A DNA stretch of 17,251 nt from JAVVPO01 sp036655715 (GCA_036655715.1 JAVVPO010000054.1:1-17251); one strand, 5' to 3'; positions 1-7,190 are shown, counted from the stretch's first letter. A program made the numbers and translations. The notes: generated from the letters alone by a model not told the origin.

Positions 1-23
1 ACTCTTCCTGATATAGTTTGCAT
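1..23 (-). CDS. 5' end of an unidentified gene leaving the window
   Basis: An ATG at 21-23 (minus strand) is preceded at 31-40 by an AAAGGAGA ribosome binding site with about 7 bases of spacing. Only the residues MQTISGR and part of one more codon are inside the window, too few to identify the product. The gene would be read in the same direction as tgt-yajC, 33 bases beyond the stop of the repeat-derived open frame at 57-212. Confidence 0.5.
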
Positions 24-56
24 TATTAAATCTCCTTTCTAATATGTTATATGACT

Positions 57-212
57 TTATACAACTTTATTCTTCTGATTTTTATCTTCCTTCTTCTTAT
101 TTGAGACAATTTCTTGCCTTATATATTTTATTCTTTCCATACTAAAAAAGTGCTTACAGCCTCTCTGAAATACTAAATTTTTTCTATTTTTCAGTGGCTC
201 AAGCCCTTCGTA
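57..212 (-). pseudogene. Coding-like remnant, repeat copy 1, no start codon
   Basis: The minus-strand frame is open from an in-frame stop at 213-215 to a TAA at 57-59 (51 sense codons). It has no ATG near its beginning; the only ATG is internal, at 140, without a ribosome binding site. It encodes LVFQRGCKHFF then MERIKYIRQEIV and a Lys-rich end. The same peptide, with conservative changes, is encoded by repeat copy 2 at 234-350. Several base differences between the copies are synonymous (CAA/CAG, GGT/GGC, AGA/AGG) or conservative (Lys/Arg), which suggests past selection on a protein. I recognise no family. It is most likely the broken 3' end of a duplicated gene, but a short expressed peptide is not excluded. 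Confidence 0.4.
63..176. repeat. Direct repeat copy 1 (114 bp)
   Basis: Hand alignment to 222-335 at a constant offset of 159 bases gives 18 mismatches in 114 positions with no gaps. The best conserved block is 104-136, containing GACAATTTCTTG and TTATATATTTTATTCTTT. Confidence 0.85.
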
Positions 213-221
213 TTAAAGAAT

Positions 222-335
222 AACTTTATTATTCTAATTTCCACCTTCCTCCTTCTTATATAAGACAATTTCTTGTCTTATATATTTTATTCTTTCTGTA
301 CCCAAAAAGTGCTTAAAACCCTTTTGAAATACTAA
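222..335. repeat. Direct repeat copy 2 (114 bp)
   Basis: This is the partner of 63-176. Inside it, 261-280 is a perfect 8-bp inverted repeat with a TTTC loop (TAAGACAA/TTGTCTTA). In copy 1 the same hairpin has one wobble and one mismatch. Confidence 0.85.
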
Positions 336-350
336 GCTATTCAAATGCAT
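234..350 (-). pseudogene. Short open frame over repeat copy 2, 38 codons
   Basis: This minus-strand frame runs from ATG at 350 to TAG at 234-236. It begins MHLNSLVFQKGFKHFLG, continues TERIKYIRQEIV and ends in a Lys/Glu/Gly-rich tail. The ATG has no convincing ribosome binding site and an in-frame stop lies two codons upstream, so it is probably a gene fragment. Its peptide matches that of 57-212 through the core and differs mostly in the tail. I recognise no family. Confidence 0.35.
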
Positions 351-409
351 TAGCTATTTTATCTTTCTTATGCCTTTTTAAGTGTATATGCTTGTTTAAA
401 ATGAAAAAT

Positions 410-472
410 TTATATTTCGACCTTTTTATTATATTCAGGAGGCATCCAAAATGTTCCTTTATTTCTATTCAT
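410..472 (-). CDS. 20-codon small ORF or truncated gene start
   Basis: An ATG at 470-472 (minus) follows AAAAGGAG at the usual spacing, a much better initiation site than those of the neighbouring repeat frames. It encodes MNRNKGTFWMPPEYNKKVEI and then TAA at 410-412. It begins about 25 bases beyond the terminator hairpin at 501-528, so it would need its own promoter or read-through. It could be a genuine small protein, or the surviving start of a gene whose 3' part is the repeat fragments at 234-350 and 57-212; the reading frames differ, so that gene would be broken. No family is recognised. Confidence 0.4.
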   Translation of the reverse strand: MNRNKGTFWMPPEYNKKVEI

Positions 473-495
473 TAAATTACGCTCCTTTTGGAATC

Positions 496-528
496 AAAAA
501 AAAAGAGGCCCTGGGGAAGGCCTCTTTT
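496..528 (-). terminator. Rho-independent terminator of the tgt-yajC-CPBP operon
   Basis: AAAAGAGGCC (501-510) pairs perfectly with GGCCTCTTTT (519-528) around an 8-base loop. Read on the minus strand, the stem runs into nine consecutive T residues (496-504 on the plus strand are all A). It lies about 180 bases after the CPBP stop codon. Confidence 0.85.
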
Positions 529-597
529 AATTTCCGTTTATATTATACAAACAGGAAAAGGGATATATTATGGGAGATTCTTATTTAAGAGTTCTTC

Positions 598-627
598 GGT
601 CATTAGATTTGGGGTTTTCTAATGACC
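598..627. other. Perfect 10-bp inverted repeat downstream of the CPBP gene
   Basis: GGTCATTAGA (598-607) and TCTAATGACC (618-627) form a 10-bp stem with a 10-base loop. No T run follows on either strand. It could stabilise the 3' end of the minus-strand mRNA or act as an ancillary terminator. The rest of 529-705 shows no gene. Confidence 0.6.
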
Positions 628-705
628 TCCTCTTGAATACTATTATGCCCTTTATTTTTAAACATATTATGAAGTAATAACAAATAATTTAATAAAATTT
701 TGTTA

Positions 706-1599
706 CTATATTTCTTTATTAAGGAGCCTTACCAATATAATGATACTTATGATCATAAAAATAGTAGTTAATATGCTACCTTCTATCCCAAATAAGCCGC
801 CATTCCAATAACTAGGCTCCTCATAAGTTGTCTTCCAAATACTTGGCATCTCTCCATTACCACTGACTGCTATGCCAAATACATTACCTTGAAGTAAATT
901 CCACATAGTATGGAAACCACACACGCCCCACAAACTTTCTTGCCTTATAGCCAGTAGTGCTAGCATGACTCCGCAAAGTAATATATTCATAAGACCTATC
1001 ATACTTACCCCATTATTCCCGATGTGCATCAAAGCAAATGCTATAGAAGAAACAATCACACCTGTTATCATATCGGTCTTTGCTGCTATAGTGGGTAGTA
1101 AGTAACCTCTTACTAATACTTCTTCTGCTGCTCCTTGTAAAATCCATGCCATCAAAATAACACTTCCTAGTAGAACCGTATGGATAGATAACTGCATCTT
1201 TTGCAGAGTCACTTCTATACTGCCTGTCTTTTGAAGCATCATAATAATACCTAGTATCCCAACCAAAGCCAGTCCTACTCCGCTCAAATAATAGGTTATT
1301 GCTTTTTCTTTATAAAACCCTAGTGTCTTAATACTCCTTTTACCCGTCTTTTGAACAAATAAAAAGAGCACTAAGATTCCTAGACCAAACCCACCTATAA
1401 GTTGTATATAGTAATAGTAGTTATTAAATCTATCTACCTTCACTACACCTACACTGTAGAGACCTTGTACCACCAAATCTACTATTCCAAATCCTATGGA
1501 CATAACTAACATAAATAGAAAAGGTAGTAACACAATATCCCAAACACTTGTAGGCATTCCTACTTTTGGCCCGTCTAAAAACTTATTGCTCTTTTTCAT
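706..1599 (-). CDS. CPBP-family intramembrane metalloprotease
   Basis: This is a 297-residue multi-pass membrane protein of the CPBP/Abi family (CAAX protease and bacteriocin-processing superfamily, related to Rce1). The family motifs are all present: EEVLVR with Glu159-Glu160 and Arg164, a FALMH motif with His192, and HTMWN with His230 and Asn234. These are the predicted metal and catalytic residues, so the enzyme is probably active in the membrane. Its substrate cannot be told from sequence; bacterial members range from bacteriocin self-immunity to undefined membrane proteolysis. It is the third gene of the tgt-yajC operon, starting 3 bases after the yajC stop, so translation is probably coupled. 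No bacteriocin-like peptide gene is adjacent, unless the small frames at 57-472 are considered. Assignment to family is sure, role is not. Confidence 0.9.
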   Translation of the reverse strand: MKKSNKFLDGPKVGMPTSVWDIVLLPFLFMLVMSIGFGIVDLVVQGLYSVGVVKVDRFNNYYYYIQLIGGFGLGILVLFLFVQKTGKRSIKTLGFYKEKAITYYLSGVGLALVGILGIIMMLQKTGSIEVTLQKMQLSIHTVLLGSVILMAWILQGAAEEVLVRGYLLPTIAAKTDMITGVIVSSIAFALMHIGNNGVSMIGLMNILLCGVMLALLAIRQESLWGVCGFHTMWNLLQGNVFGIAVSGNGEMPSIWKTTYEEPSYWNGGLFGIEGSILTTIFMIISIIILVRLLNKEI

Positions 1600-1602
1600 G
1601 GC

Positions 1603-1992
1603 TTATTCTTCGTCTTCGTACTCGTCGTCGTATTCTTCTTCTTCGTAGTCATCGTACTCTTCTTCTACAACTACTTGTTTAGCGATAGAAAGGTTTGGCT
1701 CACCAACACCTGCTACTGCCATTCTTTTAACTGGGATACGAACACTCTTGTTAAGACCAAGTTCAATGATAAATAAGTCATTGATGACATCAACTACTTT
1801 ACCATAGATTCCTGTAGTTAATAATACACTATCCCCAACTTTGATAGAATCTTGCATACTTTGAGTTTCTTTATCTCTTTTCTTTTGTGGTCTAATGATA
1901 AGTAACCACATAATCCCAAAGAAAAATGCCATATAAAGTACGATTCCCATAATGCCACCCATTCCTGTTAAAAAGCCTAATGTTACATTCAT
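1603..1992 (-). CDS. yajC: Preprotein translocase accessory subunit YajC
   Basis: YajC is a single-pass membrane protein that associates with SecDF and the SecYEG channel. The 129-residue product has one hydrophobic segment at about residues 13-34 followed by the family signature IIRPQKKRDKE and the cytoplasmic region GDSVLLTTGIYGKVV. The start is ATG at 1992 with GGAGG upstream. It lies 18 bases after tgt, the classic tgt-yajC pairing; secDF is not in the window. Odd feature: the C-terminus carries about 20 extra, almost purely acidic and Tyr-containing residues (roughly 110-129), encoded by a low-complexity GAA/GAT/TAC tract at 1606-1670. Most YajC proteins are nearer 85-110 residues and lack such a tail. 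Confidence 0.95.
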   Translation of the reverse strand: MNVTLGFLTGMGGIMGIVLYMAFFFGIMWLLIIRPQKKRDKETQSMQDSIKVGDSVLLTTGIYGKVVDVINDLFIIELGLNKSVRIPVKRMAVAGVGEPNLSIAKQVVVEEEYDDYEEEEYDDEYEDEE

Positions 1993-2010
1993 GATTTAAT
2001 CCTCCATTTT

Positions 2011-3138
2011 TTAATTGTTTTTATATCCTTCTAAGCGCATTTTTTTGTAAGATGCAAATTCACCTTTGTCTAATGCACTGCGGATTTCAGTCATTAAGTT
2101 GTTGAAGTAATGCAAGTTGTGTATGACACATAATCTCATACCCAGCATTTCTTTTGCTTTAAGTAAATGTCTGATATAAGCTCTTGAATACTTCTGACAT
2201 GTTGGACACTTACATTCAGTACTTAGTGGCTCCATGTCTTTTTCATACTTTTGATTGAATATGTTCATTTTACCATGATTTGTATAAATATGTCCATGTC
2301 TACCGTTACGAGCTGGTAGTACACAGTCAAAGAAGTCAATCCCACGTTCTACTGCTTCTAAGATATTTTCTGGTGTGCCTACACCCATCAGGTAAGTTGG
2401 TTTGTTTTGTGGTAAGTATGGTACCACTTCTTCTAAGACATTGTACATATCGGCATGGCTCTCACCTACTGCAAGTCCGCCTACTGCATAACCTGGCAAA
2501 TCAAACTCACGAATCACTTTGGCATGCTCGATACGAATGTCTGGCATGACACCACCTTGGTTGATACCAAAGAGCATCTGATGCTTATTGATTGTATCTT
2601 CTAAGCTATTTAGTCTATCTAGCTCATCTTTACAACGCTTTAGCCACCTTGTTGTTCTTTCTACTGATGGTATGATATATTCTCTTTCGGCAAGAGCTGG
2701 TGGACATTCATCAAATGCCATCGCTATTGTTGAAGCAATATTGGATTGAATTTGCATACTTTCTTCTGGTCCCATAAAGATTTTACGTCCATCAATATGT
2801 GAAGAGAAGTATACCCCTTCTTCTTTTATCTTTCTCATTGCTGCAAGTGAGAATACTTGGAATCCGCCCGAATCAGTGAGAATAGGTTTATCCCACACCA
2901 TAAATTTATGAAGTCCACCTAGTTCCTTAATCACCTTATCACCTGGTCTTAAGTGAAGATGATAAGTATTTGATAAAGCAACCTGTGTGTCTATAACATT
3001 TAAGTCTTCTGTAGATAATGCCCCTTTGATAGCAGCAACCGTTGCTACATTCATAAATACTGGTGTTTCTATCGTTCCGTGTACCGTATGAAATCTACCT
3101 CTTTTGGCTCTACCTTCTACTTTTAATAGCTCGTACAT
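2011..3138 (-). CDS. tgt: Queuine tRNA-ribosyltransferase (tRNA-guanine transglycosylase)
   Basis: Tgt swaps the wobble guanine (position 34) of tRNAs with GUN anticodons for preQ1 during queuosine synthesis, in the cytoplasm. At 375 residues it has normal family length. Visible landmarks are Asp89 in TDSGGFQVFS, the FDECPP substrate loop (about 142-147), GINQGG (191-196), GGLAVGE (220-226), the nucleophile Asp271 in FDCVLPARNGR, and the zinc site Cys309, Cys311, Cys314 and His340. The start is ATG at 3138 with GGAG seven bases upstream. It is the first gene of the tgt-yajC-CPBP operon and probably uses the promoter at 3174-3202. Confidence 0.97.
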   Translation of the reverse strand: MYELLKVEGRAKRGRFHTVHGTIETPVFMNVATVAAIKGALSTEDLNVIDTQVALSNTYHLHLRPGDKVIKELGGLHKFMVWDKPILTDSGGFQVFSLAAMRKIKEEGVYFSSHIDGRKIFMGPEESMQIQSNIASTIAMAFDECPPALAEREYIIPSVERTTRWLKRCKDELDRLNSLEDTINKHQMLFGINQGGVMPDIRIEHAKVIREFDLPGYAVGGLAVGESHADMYNVLEEVVPYLPQNKPTYLMGVGTPENILEAVERGIDFFDCVLPARNGRHGHIYTNHGKMNIFNQKYEKDMEPLSTECKCPTCQKYSRAYIRHLLKAKEMLGMRLCVIHNLHYFNNLMTEIRSALDKGEFASYKKMRLEGYKNN

Positions 3139-3173
3139 AGTCTGTCTCCAATCTTTAGTTAATACTACTTTAC

Positions 3174-3202
3174 AGTTTACAAGAAAAAGACTTTTTTTTC
3201 AA
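3174..3202 (-). promoter_or_regulatory. Putative sigma-A promoter of tgt
   Basis: On the minus strand, TTGAAA (3197-3202) and TAAACT (3174-3179) are separated by 17 bases, about 35 bases upstream of the tgt start codon. A perfect inverted repeat AACAAT-GCT-ATTGTT (3201-3215) overlaps the edge of the -35 box and could be an operator. Confidence 0.45.
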
Positions 3203-3330
3203 CAATGCTATTGTTAATTTGGACAAAAACTCACATTCTTAATCACTTCTTAGTCGTTACTCCATCTCATTACCTTTTAGTATAGAATTTTTTTTAGAAG
3301 ATATTATGAAGAAATCCTCACATTCTTTAG

Positions 3331-3359
3331 TTGATTTAATATTTCTACTTTGATAAAAT
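3331..3359 (+). promoter_or_regulatory. Putative sigma-A promoter of aroC
   Basis: TTGATT (3331-3336) and TAAAAT (3354-3359) are spaced by exactly 17 bases, with an extended -10 TG at 3351-3352. It lies about 40 bases upstream of the aroC start codon. Confidence 0.6.
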
Positions 3360-3400
3360 AAGTAAAACTTTAAAATCTTATTAATAAAGGAGGCATTTCT

Positions 3401-4525
3401 ATGTCTGGTTCAGTATTTGGCAAGAACTTTTCTATCTCTACTTTTGGAGAATCCCATGGTAAGGCTATTGGTGTCATTGTAGATGGTTGTCCTTCTGGGA
3501 TCTCCATTACTTTAGAAGATATTATGAAAGATATGGTCCGCCGCAAGCCAGGTAATGCCACTATTTCTACGCCTCGCAAGGAAGCTGATGAAGTCGAAAT
3601 CTTATCTGGTATTTTTGAAGGAAGGACTACTGGTACGCCTATTTCTCTCCTCATTCGTAATACAGATCAGCGTTCTCATAACTATGATACTATCAAAGAT
3701 ATTTATAGACCCAGCCATGCTGACTATACTTATGATAAAAAGTATGGTTTTCGTGATTACCGCGGAGGTGGGAGGTCTTCTGCCCGTGAGACTGCTGCTA
3801 GAGTCGCCGCGGGAGCTATTGCTAGATGCTTCTTAAAAGAGCTTGGTATAGAGGTTATAGCTTACACCAAATCTATTGGGCCTATTGCCGTAGAAGATGC
3901 TTCTATAAACCTTACCCATATTAAAGAAAACATACTAAGTATGCCAGATAATCTTAAGGCACTCGAAGCTATCTCCTATATTAGTGAGATGAAGCAAGCC
4001 AAGGACTCTATTGGTGGGGTGGTAGAATGTATTGTTACAGGTATGATTCCAGGCATAGGTGATCCCGTTTTTGATAAACTAGACGCCTTACTTGGTGGGG
4101 CCATTATGAGTATCAATGCAGTAAAAGCCTTTGAAGTAGGAATAGGTATTGGCGCTGCGACTATGCAGGGCTCTATGTACAATGATTCATTCTACCTGGA
4201 TGACTCCCTAGGTAGCACACCAAAGGTGTCCAAGCACACCAACCATTCAGGTGGTATCCTAGGAGGTATCTCTGATGGTTCTCCTCTTGTTTTACGTGCA
4301 CACTTCAAACCAACTCCCTCTATTGCTAGTCTTCAGCATACTCTCAATAATCAACTTGAGCACGTTACAGCTCAAATTGAAGGTCGCCATGATCCGACTG
4401 TAGTCCCACGTGCCGTAGTCGTTGTCGAAGCTATGGTAGCTCTTACCTTAGCTGATTTATTACTTTCTCTTACTCACTCGAGTATAGACAGAGTCAAAAA
4501 CGCTTTATCCTCTTCTACCTACTAA
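3401..4525 (+). CDS. aroC: Chorismate synthase
   Basis: AroC removes phosphate from 5-enolpyruvylshikimate-3-phosphate to give chorismate, the last shared step of aromatic amino acid synthesis; it is cytoplasmic and needs reduced FMN. The 374-residue protein has all three family signatures: GESHGKAIGVIVDG (16-29, with His19), the flavin/phosphate region RGGGRSSARETAA (121-133) and GRHDP followed by a Val-rich strand (328-342). The start is ATG with AAAGGAGG upstream. It stands alone: no other aro genes are adjacent, a promoter lies just upstream and a strong hairpin follows the stop. One small variation is RPSHADYTY, where many homologues have RPGHADYTY. Confidence 0.97.
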   Translation: MSGSVFGKNFSISTFGESHGKAIGVIVDGCPSGISITLEDIMKDMVRRKPGNATISTPRKEADEVEILSGIFEGRTTGTPISLLIRNTDQRSHNYDTIKDIYRPSHADYTYDKKYGFRDYRGGGRSSARETAARVAAGAIARCFLKELGIEVIAYTKSIGPIAVEDASINLTHIKENILSMPDNLKALEAISYISEMKQAKDSIGGVVECIVTGMIPGIGDPVFDKLDALLGGAIMSINAVKAFEVGIGIGAATMQGSMYNDSFYLDDSLGSTPKVSKHTNHSGGILGGISDGSPLVLRAHFKPTPSIASLQHTLNNQLEHVTAQIEGRHDPTVVPRAVVVVEAMVALTLADLLLSLTHSSIDRVKNALSSSTY

Positions 4526-4528
4526 TTG

Positions 4529-4569
4529 GGATTACCTTTCTACATTTACAAACTGTAGAAAGGTAATCC
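4529..4569. terminator. Bidirectional hairpin between convergent genes
   Basis: GGATTACCTTTCTACA (4529-4544) and TGTAGAAAGGTAATCC (4554-4569) form a perfect 16-bp stem with a 9-base loop. It begins 3 bases after the aroC stop and ends 1 base before the stop codon of the convergent gene at 4571. Only a short T run follows (TTT), so termination may rely on stem strength. Confidence 0.8.
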
Positions 4570-4570
4570 T

Positions 4571-5131
4571 TTACTCCTCATTATTTTTATTATCGCTATT
4601 TACAGGTACCCCAATTAAGAATCCTACACATCCACTTACAAAATCTCTAAACTGTGCTAGTTCAGGAATAGATTCTACAGGTGTCTCTGGTATATTCCTA
4701 GCAATTATCAGCACTATAAGTGAAATAACGCCTATAGCTGCTGCAATAAGAATCTGAGCTATAAAATAAGTCTTATCTTCCATCTCTTGTTCTTTCTCTT
4801 TTTTATTTTCCTCTTTATCTTCATTCCCTTTTTCTTTTAGTGTTGTGCAAATACAGGTCATTTCTTCTTTATCCTTTTTAGTAACCTTTACCTTCGGTAC
4901 TTTTTTACTCAAAAAGTTTGCGCTAAGAAAATAACCAAATATAGATGCCGACGTGGTTCTCATGACCACATCTATAGAGGCACTATTAGGTGTTATCCCA
5001 GCTCTAAATAAACTATAAATGGATTGTCCTAGTATAATTCCCATCATGACTATCAAACACTTATCTTTAAGCTGGATTCTTTTCCAAAGTTTTTTAATTT
5101 TTGTATTAACTCCTTTCTTTTTACTAAACAT
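4571..5131 (-). CDS. Small membrane protein of unknown function with charged linker
   Basis: I do not recognise this 186-residue protein. It begins with a basic segment (residues 1-23), then a hydrophobic segment at about 24-43, a weaker one at about 58-75, and a very charged Lys/Glu linker at about 77-119 that is probably cytoplasmic or coiled. A strong membrane segment follows at about 122-145, then a short hydrophobic end around GCVGFLIGVPV. A pair of cysteines (CIC) lies in the linker. The start is ATG at 5131 with GAGGTGG upstream. It is alone in its transcription unit, convergent with aroC and divergent from the peptidase gene at 5283. The layout is loosely holin-like, but nothing else phage-related is nearby, so that is not claimed. 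Confidence 0.75.
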   Translation of the reverse strand: MFSKKKGVNTKIKKLWKRIQLKDKCLIVMMGIILGQSIYSLFRAGITPNSASIDVVMRTTSASIFGYFLSANFLSKKVPKVKVTKKDKEEMTCICTTLKEKGNEDKEENKKEKEQEMEDKTYFIAQILIAAAIGVISLIVLIIARNIPETPVESIPELAQFRDFVSGCVGFLIGVPVNSDNKNNEE

Positions 5132-5215
5132 TTTTTCACCACCTCAGATTATTATACTTATAGGTTATTAATGTCGTCCTTCTTTTGCTACTTTTATAGT
5201 AATTCAAAAAAAATA

Positions 5216-5245
5216 TTGGTGTTTTATGTCCTTAATTGTTATACT
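5216..5245 (+). promoter_or_regulatory. Putative promoter of the YiiX-type peptidase pair
   Basis: TTGGTG (5216-5221) and TATACT (5240-5245) are 18 bases apart. They end about 37 bases before the proposed TTG start codon at 5283. Confidence 0.4.
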
Positions 5246-5282
5246 ATAAACTAGTCTAAATTTTTATTAGGAGTTGATTAAG

Positions 5283-6107
5283 TTGAAAAAATACAAACTA
5301 CCACTTGTCTTTTTAGCTATTTTATTAAGTATTTATCTCCTTTTTGGTTACTTAATTAGTCAAAATATGTTTTTTTTATTTGAAGGAGATAAGATAGACT
5401 TAATCCCTATTTTAAATAAATCTATTTTATCAGATAGCGACTATGCTACTATTTTTGAACAAACAGGTCTTGCTAAGCCTCTCGTTGAAGAATTACGACA
5501 AGAATCTGATTTCGAAGAAACCCTTTTACATTTTCAAGAAAATTATTTAACAGAGCAGCGTGTAGAACGCACCAATATGAATGCCCTGACTCGCGTCGAT
5601 AAGTCCTTTGATGAAAATGATAAATGGATTCCATCCTTTGACCTTGCACCTTACAAAAATGGCTATATTTTTTTAAGTAAATCTACCTACACTTTTAATT
5701 GGCGACATGGCCATGCAGGTATCGTAGTCGATGCCAAAAGAGGTAAAGTCTTAGAATCTCTAGAACCAGGTACTGAGTCTATGTTACAAGATGCAAGCAA
5801 ATGGCAATCCTATCCTACCTTTAAGATGATGCGCCTTAAGGATACTCCCGATGAAACCTTAGAGCAAATTGCATACTATGCCTACCAGCATTTAAGCGAC
5901 ATACCCTACAATATTGTTGCTTTAAAAAATCAAGGAGATTCTATCAAAAGCACACAATGTTCACTCCTAGTATGGCAAGCCTTCAAGGCCTTTGGCATTG
6001 ACATTGATAGTAACAAAGGTATCTTTGTATCTCCTCAAGACATAGCCAAAAGCCCCTATTTAGAAACATTACAAATTTTTGGTTTTGACCCAAGTAAGGA
6101 TTGGTAA
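5283..6107 (+). CDS. Membrane-anchored YiiX-type permuted papain-like peptidase/amidase
   Basis: The product resembles the YaeF/YiiX family of circularly permuted NlpC/P60-like cysteine hydrolases, in which the His precedes the Cys. Residues 1-5 are basic and 6-28 hydrophobic, giving an N-terminal anchor with the catalytic part outside the cell. The hydrolase region starts near residue 120: RHGHAGIVVD carries His144, VLES carries Glu158, and STQCSLLVWQAF carries the presumed nucleophile Cys226. The substrate may be cell-wall peptide or lipid amide bonds and is not known. Start choice: a TTG at 5274 touches the AGGAG at 5269-5273, so the TTG at 5283, nine bases away, is preferred; this gives 274 residues. 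The next gene follows immediately and the two probably work together. Confidence 0.8.
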   Translation: MKKYKLPLVFLAILLSIYLLFGYLISQNMFFLFEGDKIDLIPILNKSILSDSDYATIFEQTGLAKPLVEELRQESDFEETLLHFQENYLTEQRVERTNMNALTRVDKSFDENDKWIPSFDLAPYKNGYIFLSKSTYTFNWRHGHAGIVVDAKRGKVLESLEPGTESMLQDASKWQSYPTFKMMRLKDTPDETLEQIAYYAYQHLSDIPYNIVALKNQGDSIKSTQCSLLVWQAFKAFGIDIDSNKGIFVSPQDIAKSPYLETLQIFGFDPSKDW

Positions 6108-6108
6108 G

Positions 6109-7143
6109 ATGAAAAAAAACTATATTTTAGCAACTAGTATCACACTTTGTTTACTCACTTTTATACTACTTATAAATCATAATACTTTAAAAAGCGATGT
6201 TATTATCAACAAGCTACAAGTAGAAATTCCTATGCCTACGCTCTACTACTCAGATATTTCTGCAAAAAAAATATTACCTTATACGATAGAAAATCATAAA
6301 CTCACCTTATCCAAAGAAAAGATGATTCCCTTCACCGAAGGATTCTTACCTAAAGATAAGTATAACTTTTATATGGCTATCCTTAAAACCTTCGCCGCCT
6401 CACGAGAAATAAGTTTGCCTAAATACTTTCACGACTTCTATGAAGATGAAAAATTCGTAGTCATCTCATTTAGCGGAGACCTTAAGGATGTTTATATTAT
6501 AGAAAAAAATAACCTTCGCATGCATTTACTTAACTATGCTACACCGCTTAACCTAGGGCCTATGTATGTCTCTCATATTCAAGTAGTAGATAATTATCTC
6601 ATTATATTAGCAGGTGAAGCCGAGTCTTATAATGCACTTATCTATACGATCTATCTACCAACCTTTAGTGTAGTAGACGCAGTAAGGCTTGCAACTCATC
6701 CAACTGCTATAAAAGATACACACTACACAATCACCACAACAGGTCAATGCGTATTCATCAACGGCTCCGGACTTAAAGTCTATGACCCATTAAATGCTAC
6801 CTATAAACTTATTAATCTAGACTTTACACCTACTAGAGTCATGAGCTATCAAGATTCTGTCATAGCTCTAGGAGAATCTACTGATGCTTTCAAGTATGCC
6901 GTGCTAGATTCACACTACAAAATCAGCACTACAGGCGAACTCACCCCACCCGCCCCAAATAGCACCATCGTAGATACTTTAACCTACGAAGATAACCTAT
7001 ACATTATCAGCTACGATACACATTACAGCCGCTATCCTAACTACTTATCTATCTACAATCTACGAAATAGCGAGCTACTCTATGCATTAGGTATCTCTTC
7101 CAATAAACCTTATGCACTCTTAGAAGGTTCTCTCACTCAATAA
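6109..7143 (+). CDS. Membrane-anchored protein of unknown function
   Basis: The ATG at 6109 lies one base after the upstream stop and 8 bases after an AAGGA ribosome binding site inside the end of the previous gene, so it is preferred over an upstream in-frame TTG at 6079. The 344-residue product has a basic N-terminus and one hydrophobic segment (about 5-24) without a lipobox Cys, so it is probably anchored by an uncleaved segment. The rest is extracellular in prediction, with short alternating hydrophobic strands (VVISFSGDLKDVYII, YLIILAGEAESYNALIY, NLYIISYD, YLSIYNL) that suggest a beta-propeller-like fold. I recognise no named family. Overlapping translation signals with the YiiX-type peptidase argue for a joint role at the cell surface. 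A structured region that could be its terminator follows at 7191-7261. Confidence 0.75.
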   Translation: MKKNYILATSITLCLLTFILLINHNTLKSDVIINKLQVEIPMPTLYYSDISAKKILPYTIENHKLTLSKEKMIPFTEGFLPKDKYNFYMAILKTFAASREISLPKYFHDFYEDEKFVVISFSGDLKDVYIIEKNNLRMHLLNYATPLNLGPMYVSHIQVVDNYLIILAGEAESYNALIYTIYLPTFSVVDAVRLATHPTAIKDTHYTITTTGQCVFINGSGLKVYDPLNATYKLINLDFTPTRVMSYQDSVIALGESTDAFKYAVLDSHYKISTTGELTPPAPNSTIVDTLTYEDNLYIISYDTHYSRYPNYLSIYNLRNSELLYALGISSNKPYALLEGSLTQ

Positions 7144-7190
7144 ACCTCTATCTAAAACTATTACCGCAACATTTTTTCTTCTTTCCACAC

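Noticed and set aside
63..335. CRISPR array.
   Set aside because: There are only two copies of a long, diverged repeat and no short unique spacers of regular length.
706..1599. Bacteriocin immunity cassette around the CPBP protease.
   Set aside because: No double-glycine leader peptide, bacteriocin exporter or modification enzyme is nearby; the gene is fused into the tgt-yajC operon.
2280..2549. Open frame on the plus strand opposite tgt.
   Set aside because: It lies wholly inside the certain tgt gene, lacks a ribosome binding site and encodes no recognisable protein.
3201..3215. Inverted repeat AACAAT-GCT-ATTGTT as a terminator.
   Set aside because: It is AT-rich, only six base pairs, and sits at the tgt -35 region between divergent promoters; an operator is the more likely role.
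3370..3654. Minus-strand open frame over the start of aroC.
   Set aside because: It overlaps the aroC promoter region and gene; its product has no family features and the aroC signatures fix the real frame.
5274..5282. TTG at 5274 as the start of the YiiX-type gene.
   Set aside because: It directly abuts the AGGAG motif with no spacing; TTG at 5283 has nine bases of spacing.
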